The notes beneath the pieces are model-generated. The model made no database searches, was not told the DNA's origin, and worked only from the letters and a program-made list of their open reading frames with translations. A program made the translations under genes and the position numbers. From assembly GCA_014378485.1 (NCBI GenBank), contig JACMNO010000013.1, positions 44,721 to 108,720 of the forward strand: a DNA stretch of 64,000 nt, given 5' to 3'. Source of the stretch: Bacteroidia bacterium (GTDB lineage Bacteria > Bacteroidota > Bacteroidia > B-17B0 > Aurantibacillaceae). Positions 19,015 through 29,326 of this stretch are shown here, in pieces; the first letter of the stretch is position 1; every line of letters begins with the position of its first letter.

Positions 19015-20427
19015 GTGTATACATTTACAACCATTAATAATCTGGAAGCTGATCTATCAGCAGGTAAAACCACCTGCGTTCAGTTAGTAGAAGAATCCAT
19101 TAAAGCAATTGAATTAAAAAAACATTTGAATGCTTTTTTAGAAGTGTTTAATGACTCTGCTTTGGCACAGGCTAAACTAGTAGATGAAAAAATAAAATCT
19201 AAAACTGCCGGAAAATTAGCAGGAGTTATTCTTGGCTTAAAAGACAACATATGTTACAAGGGACATAAGGTTTCCTGTTCATCAAAAATATTGGAAGGAT
19301 TTGAATCCTTGTATTCATCCACGGTTGTTGAGCGTTTATTAGCAGAAGACGCGATTATCATTGGGCGTTTGAACTGTGATGAATTTGCCATGGGAAGCAG
19401 CAATGAAAATTCTGCCTATGGAAAAGTATTAAATCCTATCAATGAAAAAATGGTTCCTGGTGGTTCTTCAGGAGGTTCTGCGGTTGCTGTTGCTGCGAAT
19501 CTGTGTCATGTTGCTTTGGGTTCTGATACGGGCGGTTCTATTCGTCAACCTGCATCCTTTACAGGAACCGTTGGTTTAAAGCCAACATACGGAAGAGTTT
19601 CCCGTTGGGGATTAGTAGCATATGCCTCATCATTTGATCAGGTTGGTCCTATTACTAAAACTGTTGAAGATGCTGCATTATTACTGGAGATCATGGCAGG
19701 TAAAGATGAGTATGATACAACAGCTTCTCAAAAGGCCGTAGGAAATTATGTGAAGGATTTGTCAGAAAAAAAATCATACAAAATTGCTTACTTAAAAGAA
19801 TGTATGGAATCTAACGGTTTGGATCCTGAAGTAAAAAAACAGACCCTTGATTCTCTGGATAAATTAAAACAAACAGGTCATATTGTTGAAGGAGTTGATT
19901 TTGCTTATCTTGATTTCTTGGTGCCAACTTATTATGTATTAACCACTGCGGAAGCTTCTTCTAATTTATCCCGCTTTGATGGCGTACATTTTGGTTATAG
20001 AAGTCCGAATGCAACTGACCTAGAAAGTACCTATAAAAAAACACGCAGTGAAGGTTTCGGTAAAGAAGTGAAACGCAGGATTATGTTAGGGACATTCGTA
20101 CTAAGTGCCGGTTATTATGATGCGTATTACAGTAAGGCGCAAAAAGTAAGAAATAAAATTCGTCAGAAAACGCGAGAGATTTTATCGCAGTACGATTTCA
20201 TCATTACACCTTCAACTCCGGGAACAGCTTTTGAATTCGGAAAAAATAGCGAGGATCCAATTAAAATGTACCTGGAAGATATTTTTACGGTTCAGGCGAA
20301 CATCGTTGGCTGTCCTGCAATATCAGTACCTAACGGTATGCATAGTAACGGCTTGCCCATAGGTTTGCAAATTATGGGACGTGATTTTGAAGAAGGAAAT
20401 TTGTTGAACTTAGCGGCGCAAATATAG
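19015..20427 (+). CDS. gatA: Asp-tRNA(Asn)/Glu-tRNA(Gln) amidotransferase subunit GatA (GTG start)
   Basis: Amidase signature VPGGSSGGSAVAVAANLCHVALGSDTGGSIRQPASFTG. Confidence 0.95.
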   Translation: MYTFTTINNLEADLSAGKTTCVQLVEESIKAIELKKHLNAFLEVFNDSALAQAKLVDEKIKSKTAGKLAGVILGLKDNICYKGHKVSCSSKILEGFESLYSSTVVERLLAEDAIIIGRLNCDEFAMGSSNENSAYGKVLNPINEKMVPGGSSGGSAVAVAANLCHVALGSDTGGSIRQPASFTGTVGLKPTYGRVSRWGLVAYASSFDQVGPITKTVEDAALLLEIMAGKDEYDTTASQKAVGNYVKDLSEKKSYKIAYLKECMESNGLDPEVKKQTLDSLDKLKQTGHIVEGVDFAYLDFLVPTYYVLTTAEASSNLSRFDGVHFGYRSPNATDLESTYKKTRSEGFGKEVKRRIMLGTFVLSAGYYDAYYSKAQKVRNKIRQKTREILSQYDFIITPSTPGTAFEFGKNSEDPIKMYLEDIFTVQANIVGCPAISVPNGMHSNGLPIGLQIMGRDFEEGNLLNLAAQI

Positions 20428-20430
20428 TTT

Positions 20431-20640
20431 GCACCACAGAGACGCTAAGAACAAAGAGAAACGCGTGCGAGGTGTGAATAGAAAGAATTAAAATAAAACT
20501 TCAGGGGCCTCTGTGCCTCAGTGGTGAGCAAATAGAATCATCGAGACTCAGCGGAATAATCTGCGGAGCTCTATGAGAAAACAAAATAAATAAAAACTCT
20601 GCGATCTCTGCAAAAAACGTTGCGGACTTTGCGGTTAAAA
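20431..20640. repeat. Mosaic of dispersed intergenic repeats between gatA and mrp
   Basis: CACCACAGAGACGCTAAGAACAAAGAG, CCTCTGTGCCTCAGTGGTGA and CTCTGCGATCTCTGCAAAAAACGTTGCGGACTTTGCGGTTAAAA, all characteristic of repeat-derived intergenic DNA. Confidence 0.6.
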
Positions 20641-20651
20641 CTAAAAACAAC

Positions 20652-21746
20652 ATGACAATTACTGTAGACAGCGTTATAGACGCATTAAAATATGTAGACG
20701 ATCCGGATCTTAAAAAAGATTTAGTGACTCTAGGAATGATCAAAGATGTTGTAGTAGATGGAAAGAATGTGGCCTTTACGGTTGTTCTTACAACACCGGC
20801 TTGCCCTATGAAAGATATGATTCACAATGCCTGCATTAATGCGATTAAACATTATGTGGATAAAGAAGCTATAGTGAATGTAAACATGACGGCTAATGTT
20901 ACATCTACAAGAGATAAAGATCTGGGAACACTTTCAAAAGTTAGAAATATCATTGCGGTGGCTTCCGGTAAAGGCGGAGTAGGGAAGTCTACTATATCTG
21001 CAAACCTCGCAGTTGCTTTAGCAAAACAAGGCGCAAAGGTTGGATTAGTAGATGCTGATATTTATGGTCCTTCTCAAACTATTATGTTTGATGTACAGAA
21101 TGATATGCCTGGCAAAGGCGAGCATGACGGCAAACCAAAAATGAAACCCGTTGAAAGTTATGGTGTGAAATTAAACTCCGTTGGTTTTTTAGCAGGGCCA
21201 GATCAGGTAATTGCATTGCGCGGACCAATGGCATCCAAAGCATTGACCCAATTATTTACAGATACGGCTTGGGGCGAATTGGATTATTTAATTGTTGATC
21301 TTCCTCCGGGAACGGGTGATATACAAATCACATTGTGCAGCACTATTCCTATCACAGGAGCGGTAATTGTAAGTACACCACAAACAGTGGCATTAGCTGA
21401 TGCACGAAAAGGAATTGCATTGTTTAAACTTCCTGCCTTGAATGTTCCGGTATTAGGCATTGTAGAAAACATGGCTTATTTCACGCCCGAAGAATTGCCG
21501 GAAAACAAATATTATATTTTTGGAAAAGATGGTGCTAAAAATTTGGCTGAAGAAATGAAACTCCCTTTACTGGGACAAATTCCTTTGGTGCAAAGCATTC
21601 GTGAATCTGGTGATGCCGGCCGTCCTGCTGTATTACAGGAAACAACACCACAAGCATTAGCCTTTCGGGAAATGGCACAAAATGTGGCGCAACAGGTTGC
21701 TATCCTTAATGCTAACAAAATGAAAGAGAAACCGGCGAGTGTTTAA
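20652..21746 (+). CDS. mrp: Mrp/NBP35 family Fe-S carrier ATPase (DUF59 + P-loop)
   Basis: IIAVASGKGGVGKSTISANLAVALA with N-terminal DUF59 (VIDALKYVDDPDLKKDLVTLGMI). Confidence 0.95.
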   Translation: MTITVDSVIDALKYVDDPDLKKDLVTLGMIKDVVVDGKNVAFTVVLTTPACPMKDMIHNACINAIKHYVDKEAIVNVNMTANVTSTRDKDLGTLSKVRNIIAVASGKGGVGKSTISANLAVALAKQGAKVGLVDADIYGPSQTIMFDVQNDMPGKGEHDGKPKMKPVESYGVKLNSVGFLAGPDQVIALRGPMASKALTQLFTDTAWGELDYLIVDLPPGTGDIQITLCSTIPITGAVIVSTPQTVALADARKGIALFKLPALNVPVLGIVENMAYFTPEELPENKYYIFGKDGAKNLAEEMKLPLLGQIPLVQSIRESGDAGRPAVLQETTPQALAFREMAQNVAQQVAILNANKMKEKPASV

Positions 21747-21770
21747 GTTTAGTTTTTTTAAATTTTAAAA

Positions 21771-21803
21771 CCCTCCTTCTGAATTTCAGAAGGAGGGTTT
21801 TTG
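21771..21803. terminator. Bidirectional terminator between mrp and the collagen-like ORF
   Basis: CCCTCCTTCTGAA-T-TTCAGAAGGAGGG with A-run on the left and T-run on the right. Confidence 0.9.
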
Positions 21804-22460
21804 TTTTATGATTGAAGGGCTTGTTAAACCAATTGGACCTTGTGGGCCAGTTGCACCAGTAGCACCAACCGAACCAGTTGCTCCTGTTAAACCAATTGGG
21901 CCTTGAGGGCCAGTTACACCAGTACCTCCAACCGAACCAGTTGCGCCTGTTAAACCATTTGAACCTTGTGGGCCAGTTGCACCAGTAGCTCCAACAGAAC
22001 CAGTAGCTCCTGTTAATCCTATTGGGCCTTGTGGACCTGTTGCTCCAGTAGCTCCAGGTGTTCCATTTGCACTAAACAAGGCGTACGGCACACTCATTAA
22101 TTCGTTTGTACCAGATATAGTGTAAACTGTGCCGCCTGTAGGGTCAGTTTCTGTTTTTATAAAATAAGGGCCGCTTGCCCAGTTGATGGCAGCAAATGTA
22201 CCTGTTACTGGAGTTCCACTACCTATTTCTAAACTTACCAAACCGTTGGCGTTTGTACTTACTGTTTGAATTTCGCTATAGGCAACAGTACCTGTTGGCG
22301 TGCCTTGCAAAATACTTATTTGCATACCAACTGGTGTTGATGTTAGTAATGCATTACTGCTGTTACGAATTACAGCTTGATAACTCATTTTTTTTGGCGC
22401 TTGCGCCCAAACGCTTGCCGATAATAATAAACCAGCTACTAGTGAATAGATTTTTTTCAT
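21786..22460 (-). CDS. Secreted collagen-like (GXY repeat) protein, apparently 3'-truncated
   Basis: Signal peptide [45 protein letters not shown] repeats; the stop codon lies inside the terminator stem. Confidence 0.85.
   Translation of the reverse strand: MKKIYSLVAGLLLSASVWAQAPKKMSYQAVIRNSSNALLTSTPVGMQISILQGTPTGTVAYSEIQTVSTNANGLVSLEIGSGTPVTGTFAAINWASGPYFIKTETDPTGGTVYTISGTNELMSVPYALFSANGTPGATGATGPQGPIGLTGATGSVGATGATGPQGSNGLTGATGSVGGTGVTGPQGPIGLTGATGSVGATGATGPQGPIGLTSPSIIKQKPSF
21826..22064. repeat. 63-bp tandem repeat (21-aa collagen unit)
   Basis: Unit starts at 21826, 21889, 21952 and 22015, exactly 63 bp apart. Confidence 0.9.
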
Positions 22461-22480
22461 ATTGTATTGTTTTTTCTCGT

Positions 22481-22963
22481 TTAGTTTTTAATGATTTTAA
22501 ATGTTTTTACCGTTTGGTTGCTTTCCAGGACGTTTAAAAAATAAATAGCTTCGGCTTGCGCATTCATATTTATTTGTGTGCTGCTTTCGGTAATCTTATT
22601 TTCAATAATCAATTTACCTAAGGCATCTGTTAATTGATAGGTTAATTGTTCTGTTTTTAAATCAGCAATTTGCAAGTTTAATAAACTAGTGGTTGGGTTT
22701 GGAAATACAACCAGCGACATATTAATTTTTGTTTCGTTTTTAATGCCTGTTACTACTGATATTTCGTAAGCTTGTTGCACGCCTTGTGCTATCGAACCTG
22801 TGGTTCCTGTGTTGGTGGTATAAACAATTTGCCCTACAGAATAAGCAACGGCACCTCCGCTACCCGAAGCATTACCGCCTGTGGCAGTAGTTGCTTGTTG
22901 TGCTTGTGCTGTTAGCCCGAGGCCTAACAACAAAGCACTCAATTTTACTTTTTTTTGCTTCAT
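22481..22963 (-). CDS. Small secreted protein with T9SS type A sorting domain
   Basis: Signal peptide, then [35 protein letters not shown]...[20 protein letters not shown]. Confidence 0.85.
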   Translation of the reverse strand: MKQKKVKLSALLLGLGLTAQAQQATTATGGNASGSGGAVAYSVGQIVYTTNTGTTGSIAQGVQQAYEISVVTGIKNETKINMSLVVFPNPTTSLLNLQIADLKTEQLTYQLTDALGKLIIENKITESSTQINMNAQAEAIYFLNVLESNQTVKTFKIIKN

Positions 22964-23171
22964 TTTTTTTAATTGTTAATTTGCATTAATACTCTTTTTT
23001 ACTGTCTGTCGGTTTATATTTACGCTGCCTGTCGTCTATACAATGAGGCATAACTAACTTATATTCGCAACTTTAGTTCGCTTATCTACATCTAGTATGT
23101 GTATAAGCGAACCTTTGGTGATCTTAACATAATTATAAATTTAATTAAAATAATCAAACGAGGAAATTATA

Positions 23172-23202
23172 AAAGTCTCCTTCTGACTAAGAAGGAGACT
23201 TT
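23172..23202. terminator. Terminator downstream of gldM
   Basis: AAAGTCTCCTTCT-GACTA-AGAAGGAGACTTT followed by a T-run. Confidence 0.85.
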
Positions 23203-23208
23203 TTGTTT

Positions 23209-24873
23209 TTATGCTTTTATTTTAATTTTAGCTAAGGGTATAGTTACAATATCCCCATTTGGTTTTCTGACTTTAATATTGTCGATATACGCTATTTGTC
23301 CAACGCTCATATTGCCTAATGCAGTTTTAGCTGCCTGTGATAAGTTATTTCCCTGGCATGGGATATCACCCCTGCCTTGTACAGTAAGGTCAAAGCTTTT
23401 TACAATATAATTTACGGGGAACATAAAGCCTACCGCTTCCGCACCAACACCTCCCAGCATTTTGACTTCATTCCTCGTAAACTCTAAGGTGGAAGTGGCC
23501 AGTTTCCCTCCTAATCTTAAGTAGGGAGGAGGAATATCTTTTACCCTGAATGTTTTCACCGAACCCTGTTGTTGATATACACCGTTTATTTTAGCAGCAA
23601 CTGCTACAGAACAAGTTCCGGCAGATTTGACCGTAATAACGTATTTGCCGGCAGATGTTTGTGTGGCAATAGCACCGCATCCTGTGATGGTCACTTTTAA
23701 ATCGGCAGGAGAAAAACCGGCACAAGTTGCACTGACAGGATTATCAACGCCAGCATAAAAAATATTCATATTATCCGCTGCAACAGCAGAGAAAGGAGGA
23801 GCCACCATATAAGAATATTCAAAAGGATAATATTCAAATTCGCCTCTTGAGTTTTTATATTTGATAACGCCTTTCAATTCTTTTTCACCGGTTGAGCTAG
23901 TGAGTGCTTCATAATTCCCCATACCGTCTTTGATCGCTATTGGCGTTCCCGCTTTAATTAATTTTTTTGATGTGGTATCGTAAATGCCGCCAACCAATAC
24001 TTCAATACGGTCAGGAGTAAATTCACTGCTTGAAGCACCCAAAACAATATTTGCTTTGAATGGTTGTCCGGATAAAACATAAGCGCTTGGAGCTACCACA
24101 TCGGCATGTAATTTATCCGCCTTAAAAACAAATTTACTTGATGCTGCGGCGAACGTATGTAAAAATTCAGACTCTAAATTTTTCATGTCTGCCTGAATTT
24201 TATCTAAATTCGTAATCACGGCAGCCATTGGCATGTGGTAAAAATTTTCTGCTTCCCAGTTTAATTTCACACCTTCAATCACCAGATTTCGGTCAACCGG
24301 TTTGATGTTAGATAGCTTTTGTTTTAAAGTGCTGATACTTTCCTGATCCAGTTTTGTTTTACTGTCTTTTTGCATATTATCAATCAGCGTTAATAGTTCA
24401 TCGTGTAGTTTTGTAAGTTGTTGACGTAGGTCTTTGGCAGAATATTTTGAATCGATCGGATTAGAAGCATCCGAACCTATCAGTAAATGAGTTGGTGTAT
24501 CAAAGTCGTCCAGTTTTTCCATGAACCGTAATTGTGATGTATCCTGTTTGGTTAAGTCTTCCGTTTTTCTTACAATAAGAAGTTTCATACTATCAAGATA
24601 AGCATCTACAAGGCGGATACTTTTTTGTGTTTCTACGGATTTCAGAAGATAAGGAGCTGCTTCAAAATTTCCATCTTTCACATAGTCTTCAAATGCCTTC
24701 TGAACTCTTGTGTTATTTTCGTCCAGGATCGCTTTTGATTTTCCAATACTTTCGTCCACCATCACAAATCCCTTGAGGACCTCTTTTGAAACGTTAAGTG
24801 CTAATAACGCAGTTAGTACAAGGTACATCATGCCGATCATCTTTTGCCGGGGAGTTTCTTTGCCTGAGCTCAT
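23209..24873 (-). CDS. gldM: Gliding motility/T9SS protein GldM (solitary copy)
   Basis: N-terminus MSSGKETPRQKMIGMMYLVLTALLALNVSKEVLKGFVMVDESI and GldM-like C-terminal domains. No gldK, gldL or gldN adjacent. Confidence 0.9.
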   Translation of the reverse strand: MSSGKETPRQKMIGMMYLVLTALLALNVSKEVLKGFVMVDESIGKSKAILDENNTRVQKAFEDYVKDGNFEAAPYLLKSVETQKSIRLVDAYLDSMKLLIVRKTEDLTKQDTSQLRFMEKLDDFDTPTHLLIGSDASNPIDSKYSAKDLRQQLTKLHDELLTLIDNMQKDSKTKLDQESISTLKQKLSNIKPVDRNLVIEGVKLNWEAENFYHMPMAAVITNLDKIQADMKNLESEFLHTFAAASSKFVFKADKLHADVVAPSAYVLSGQPFKANIVLGASSSEFTPDRIEVLVGGIYDTTSKKLIKAGTPIAIKDGMGNYEALTSSTGEKELKGVIKYKNSRGEFEYYPFEYSYMVAPPFSAVAADNMNIFYAGVDNPVSATCAGFSPADLKVTITGCGAIATQTSAGKYVITVKSAGTCSVAVAAKINGVYQQQGSVKTFRVKDIPPPYLRLGGKLATSTLEFTRNEVKMLGGVGAEAVGFMFPVNYIVKSFDLTVQGRGDIPCQGNNLSQAAKTALGNMSVGQIAYIDNIKVRKPNGDIVTIPLAKIKIKA

Positions 24874-25016
24874 AGTAGTAGTTTTTTAATAGTGAAATAG
24901 ATTAGTGTTTGATGATATAACAGGTAGATTGAAAAAAAGTAACAATGGTTTATAAAATATAGTTTTTCACCTTTATTATTTTATTGACATCCTTATCTTT
25001 GTTTAAAGAATTAATT

Positions 25017-26291
25017 ATGGCGGTATTTAAGTTTGGTGGTGCTTCTGTAAAAGATGCAGATGGTGTAAGGAACGTGGCGTATGTTTTAAAACAATTTTCT
25101 AATGTGAAAATCTGTGTAGTTATTTCTGCCATGGGAAAAACAACTAATTCTTTGGAGCATTTAGCCAATGCTTATTTCTATAAAACTGAGGCCGCTGAGC
25201 CCATTTTAGAGGAAATAAAAACTTACCATTTTGATATTTGCAAACAGTTATTTCCAGATTTTACACATTCCATTTACACAGAACTTGAAAATACTTTTGT
25301 TGAATTGTACTGGGCCATTGAAGATGAACCAACTCAGGGATTTGACTTTGAGTATGATCAGATCGTGAGTATTGGAGAAATTATATCTACACGAATTGTT
25401 TCAGCTTATCTGAATGAAGCCGGACTTAAAAATAAATGGATGGATGTCAGAAGCTTGATTCAAACTGATAATACTTACAGGGAAGGGAAAGTGGACTTTG
25501 AATTAACTGAAGCATTAGTCAATAAAGAATTGATTCCTGCTTTTAAAGCATATGAGATCGTTGTCACTCAGGGATTCATCGGAGGAACTTCTGAAAACTT
25601 TACAACCACATTGGGCCGCGAAGGTTCTGATTACACTGCCTCTATTTTAGCCTACTGTTTAAATGCGGAAAATGTAACGATCTGGAAAGATGTTCCAGGT
25701 GTATTGAACGCTGATCCGAAATGGTTTGGGAAAACAAAAAAAATAGATGAACTTTCTTATCATGATGCCATCGAATTAACCTATTATGGAGCAACAGTCA
25801 TTCATCCTAAAACCATTAAACCGCTTCAGAACAAAAACATCCCCTTATATGTCAAATCTTTTTTAAACCCAACGGAAGAGGGCACTGTGATCAGGGATGG
25901 TGAAAAAAGATTGAACATCCCTTCTTATATATTTAAAGTAGACCAGGTTTTATTATCTATTCAGCCAAAGGATTTTTCTTTTATTGCCGAAAATAACCTG
26001 AGTTATATTTTTGAATTATTTTCCAGGCATGGTGTCAAAATAAATTTAATGCAATTATCAGCGATCAGTTTTTCAGTTTGCTGCGACGGTGACGCGGAAA
26101 AAATTAAGGCACTGGTAGAAGAATTGCAAAGTCAGTTTAAAGTATTATTTAATGCAGGACTGGAGTTAATGACTGTGCGTTATTACACGCAGGATACGAT
26201 AGATACATTGACTGCTAATAAAATAATATTATTGGAGCAGCGGAGCCGGTTTACGGTGCAGATGGTGATGAAGAATGAGATTGGCACTTAA
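25017..26291 (+). CDS. Aspartate kinase
   Basis: MAVFKFGGASVKDADGVRNVAYVL, FTTTLGREGSDYTASILA; C-terminal ACT-like region. The ORF track starts at 24984; ATG at 25017 fits the family. Confidence 0.93.
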   Translation: MAVFKFGGASVKDADGVRNVAYVLKQFSNVKICVVISAMGKTTNSLEHLANAYFYKTEAAEPILEEIKTYHFDICKQLFPDFTHSIYTELENTFVELYWAIEDEPTQGFDFEYDQIVSIGEIISTRIVSAYLNEAGLKNKWMDVRSLIQTDNTYREGKVDFELTEALVNKELIPAFKAYEIVVTQGFIGGTSENFTTTLGREGSDYTASILAYCLNAENVTIWKDVPGVLNADPKWFGKTKKIDELSYHDAIELTYYGATVIHPKTIKPLQNKNIPLYVKSFLNPTEEGTVIRDGEKRLNIPSYIFKVDQVLLSIQPKDFSFIAENNLSYIFELFSRHGVKINLMQLSAISFSVCCDGDAEKIKALVEELQSQFKVLFNAGLELMTVRYYTQDTIDTLTANKIILLEQRSRFTVQMVMKNEIGT

Positions 26292-26364
26292 TTTATTTCT
26301 TGTTGGAACTTAGCGAATATTTATTTGTAAGAAATTTTAGTTTTTTTTCTTAAATTTATCATTC

Positions 26365-27411
26365 ATGGCATCAGTAGCAGAAAACATAGGCGCTCCTCCA
26401 GGCACGTTATTTTATAACGGTGAAGAAAGAACAGATAGAATTAAAATTACTTTAATCGAGTATAATGAATCTGATTTTTTTGAACAGGAGTTTTATGACC
26501 TCTCGGATTGTCTCTCGCATGTGAAACCAAATATGATAAAATGGATCAATGTGGAGGGACTTCATAAGCCAGAATTGGTCGAGAAAATAGGGAAAATTTA
26601 CAATATTCATCCATTAACCATGGAGGATATAGTACATGTTGATCAACGCCCGAAATTCGAAGATTATGAGCATTATGTTGTAGCGATTATGAAGATGATT
26701 AGTTATGACAACAAGGTTAATGCAGAACAATTGGCCGTTATATTATGTGAAAACACTGTTATCTCTTTTCAGGAACCTGATGGCGGAGATGCGTTTGATA
26801 TTATACGGACTCGCCTTCGTCAAAGTAAAGGAAGGGTAAGGAAATTAGGTGCCGATTATTTAGCTTATGCCTTAATGGATGCCGTTGTGGATTGTTATTT
26901 TACTGCAATTGAAAAAATAGGCGATAAGATTGAAGAAATTGAAGAAGATATCATTGATGGTTCCGATAAAAAATCATTATTAGAATTATACCATCTGAAA
27001 CGGGAAATGATTTATTTACGCAAACAGGTTTGGCCAATGCGCGATATGATCAATAACATGGTTCGGTCTGAAACCATTTTAATTAATCCAACAAGTGATA
27101 TTTATTTAAGGGATTTAAGTGATCACGTGACACGTATTATTGATACTGTTGAAACCTACCGCGATTTATTATCCGGTATCATGGATATTTATTTGAGTAC
27201 TAATGCCAATAAAATGAATGAGGTCATGAAGGTATTAACCATTATGTCGTCGATATTTATACCTGTTACTTTTATTGCCGGCGTTTACGGAATGAATTTC
27301 GACAACATGCCTGAACTTCGCACACAAAATGGTTATTTCATTACCTGGGGCATCATGCTTGCAATTATCATAGGGTTGCTTATTTATTTCAAACGAAAAA
27401 AATGGATGTAA
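26365..27411 (+). CDS. corA: Magnesium/cobalt transporter CorA
   Basis: C-terminal YGMNFDNMPE and two TMs (IFIPVTFIAGVYGMNF). Confidence 0.95.
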   Translation: MASVAENIGAPPGTLFYNGEERTDRIKITLIEYNESDFFEQEFYDLSDCLSHVKPNMIKWINVEGLHKPELVEKIGKIYNIHPLTMEDIVHVDQRPKFEDYEHYVVAIMKMISYDNKVNAEQLAVILCENTVISFQEPDGGDAFDIIRTRLRQSKGRVRKLGADYLAYALMDAVVDCYFTAIEKIGDKIEEIEEDIIDGSDKKSLLELYHLKREMIYLRKQVWPMRDMINNMVRSETILINPTSDIYLRDLSDHVTRIIDTVETYRDLLSGIMDIYLSTNANKMNEVMKVLTIMSSIFIPVTFIAGVYGMNFDNMPELRTQNGYFITWGIMLAIIIGLLIYFKRKKWM

Positions 27412-27511
27412 TATTTTGGTATAATGTGAAGTAAGAATGATAGAAGTAATTTTTTTATTTTAATAATATCACGACCAAAAGAGCGTTTTCTTAAATGAAG
27501 GCCTTTTTTGT

Positions 27512-28477
27512 TTATATGCGGCTCATATTATAATAGATCCTTAGCCCAACACCATGCTGAAGTTTAAATTCCGGATTATATCCCAAACTTATTCGGTCAT
27601 AAGATGGATTGTATAATAACTGAACGGTATACCTTGGGTTAATGGTTAAATGAAGGCCAAATCCGGCAACTGCTCCAATGCCAGCGCCAATTAAATATTT
27701 TTTGCTGTAAAAGTTATAAGGCGGCTGATTATAAACATTCATTAAGTCAATAGTAAAATTGTTTGAACCCCCATTTTGATCGCTGCTTAAAATTGCTTGA
27801 TTTTTTTGCGCCTTTGATAATATAATATTGAGACCCCCTTCCACCATGAATTTTAATTTTTCATTTTTCCCGATAATTCTTTGGTACCCGAGTTGAAACA
27901 TTAATCTTTGTTCAGCGCCTACAATTGTAAATTCATTAACCTTTGCCTGGTTCAGTAAGCCGTTGGTTTTGGTGGCCGAACTAATTGTAAATTTTCCGTT
28001 TACCAATAATTTGGAACCATTTATATTTAAAGTGATGTTTGCTTTTTTGTTGATCTGATACCTTGTATTCAAACCAACCATGTATGTTGTTGTGTACCTT
28101 AAATTGATTGGCATATTCTGCTGATTAAAATACCAGTCCCCATGATTGACATTTAGAAGCTGTGCGATATAATCTATCCCGCCATTAGCGCCTCCATAAA
28201 TATTTACTAGTTGATTATAAAGAATGCTGTTAGCAAAGGTATTTCTTTGGCCGTTTTCATCAAAGCCGTAACCATCATAAATGTAAGCTGTGTTTTGGTT
28301 GGCCCAGAGAGCACCGATGTACAGGCCCGCGTGAAAGCCTTTACTTGAATAAATAAAATTATTAGCACTCGTGTCATTTGTTTCTGATCCCTCTTCCTGT
28401 GCTTTAATGCTGAGGGAAGCAATAAATAGCATGGTTATTAGAAGTAAGGAAGCCCTTAACTGAAATTTCATATTCAA
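27512..28477 (-). CDS. Outer-membrane beta-barrel protein
   Basis: Signal peptide, alternating strand pattern, ending YNPEFKLQHGVGLRIYYNMSRI. Confidence 0.6.
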   Translation of the reverse strand: MNMKFQLRASLLLITMLFIASLSIKAQEEGSETNDTSANNFIYSSKGFHAGLYIGALWANQNTAYIYDGYGFDENGQRNTFANSILYNQLVNIYGGANGGIDYIAQLLNVNHGDWYFNQQNMPINLRYTTTYMVGLNTRYQINKKANITLNINGSKLLVNGKFTISSATKTNGLLNQAKVNEFTIVGAEQRLMFQLGYQRIIGKNEKLKFMVEGGLNIILSKAQKNQAILSSDQNGGSNNFTIDLMNVYNQPPYNFYSKKYLIGAGIGAVAGFGLHLTINPRYTVQLLYNPSYDRISLGYNPEFKLQHGVGLRIYYNMSRI

Positions 28478-28519
28478 AAATAGGCTTATTTATTTATTTT
28501 TCTATATGAAAGAAATATT

Positions 28520-29017
28520 TTAACGGTTGATGGCTAACATCAGTTGTTTACGTGCTAAAAAAATTCGGCTTTTTATTGTTCCTAACGGCAATTGCATTTC
28601 CTGTGCGATCTCATCATATCTGTAACCGGTGTAGTATCTTGTAAAAGGAATTTTGTATTGATCCTCAAGATTTTCTATTTTTTTTAGAATATCCTTTGCT
28701 GCTAATCTCGACTCGGTAATATCCTGATAGTTATTTTTAAACGCTCGGGCCATTGCCATATCAGCATTGGTTTGTATAATCTGTCGTGTTTTTACTGCAC
28801 GTCGGTATGAATTGATAAATGTGTTTTTCATGATCGTAAACAACCATGCCTTTAAATTAGTGCTATCCTCAAATTTTTCACGATAAGTAATAGCTTTCAC
28901 ATAAGTATCTTGCGTCAAGTCTAACGCATCTTCTTTGTTCCTTGTCAAACTTAAAGCAAAATTTTTTAAAGATTGCTTTTCATTTAAAATACGAGTATTA
29001 AATTCAATTGCTGTCAT
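28520..29017 (-). CDS. RNA polymerase ECF sigma factor
   Basis: KEDALDLTQDTYVKAI, LKAWLFTIMKNTFINSYRR, and region 4 YRYDEIAQEMQLPLGTIKSRIFLARKQL. Confidence 0.93.
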   Translation of the reverse strand: MTAIEFNTRILNEKQSLKNFALSLTRNKEDALDLTQDTYVKAITYREKFEDSTNLKAWLFTIMKNTFINSYRRAVKTRQIIQTNADMAMARAFKNNYQDITESRLAAKDILKKIENLEDQYKIPFTRYYTGYRYDEIAQEMQLPLGTIKSRIFLARKQLMLAINR

Positions 29018-29326
29018 AATAATTTGTTTTGTTTAATGAAAACCTATAATGGCTAAACAAAATTAGTTAATGTTTAACGAAAACAAGTATTTATTAAACA
29101 AAATATTTTAAAAATTCGTAACGTATTGATTTATAGTATATTGAATTTTATACCTCTGTGGTTATTTTCCGTTAACTCTCAACTTTTTATATGAATTTAG
29201 ATATTACAATATTTCTTATTTAAGTGGTAAAACGATTTGATATTTAATAAATTGTGAATAGATAGGTTTGATATCGCTACCAACATAGATTAGGATTTAG
29301 TTAACTTCGGGCAAAAATAATCAAAC

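Noticed and set aside
21826-22064. Repeat array considered as CRISPR
   Set aside because: The 63-bp units are contiguous, in frame and encode collagen GXY triplets. There are no unique spacers.
24984-25016. Upstream extension of aspartate kinase in the ORF track
   Set aside because: The family N-terminus begins at MAVFKFGG (25017). The extra residues overlap the likely promoter.
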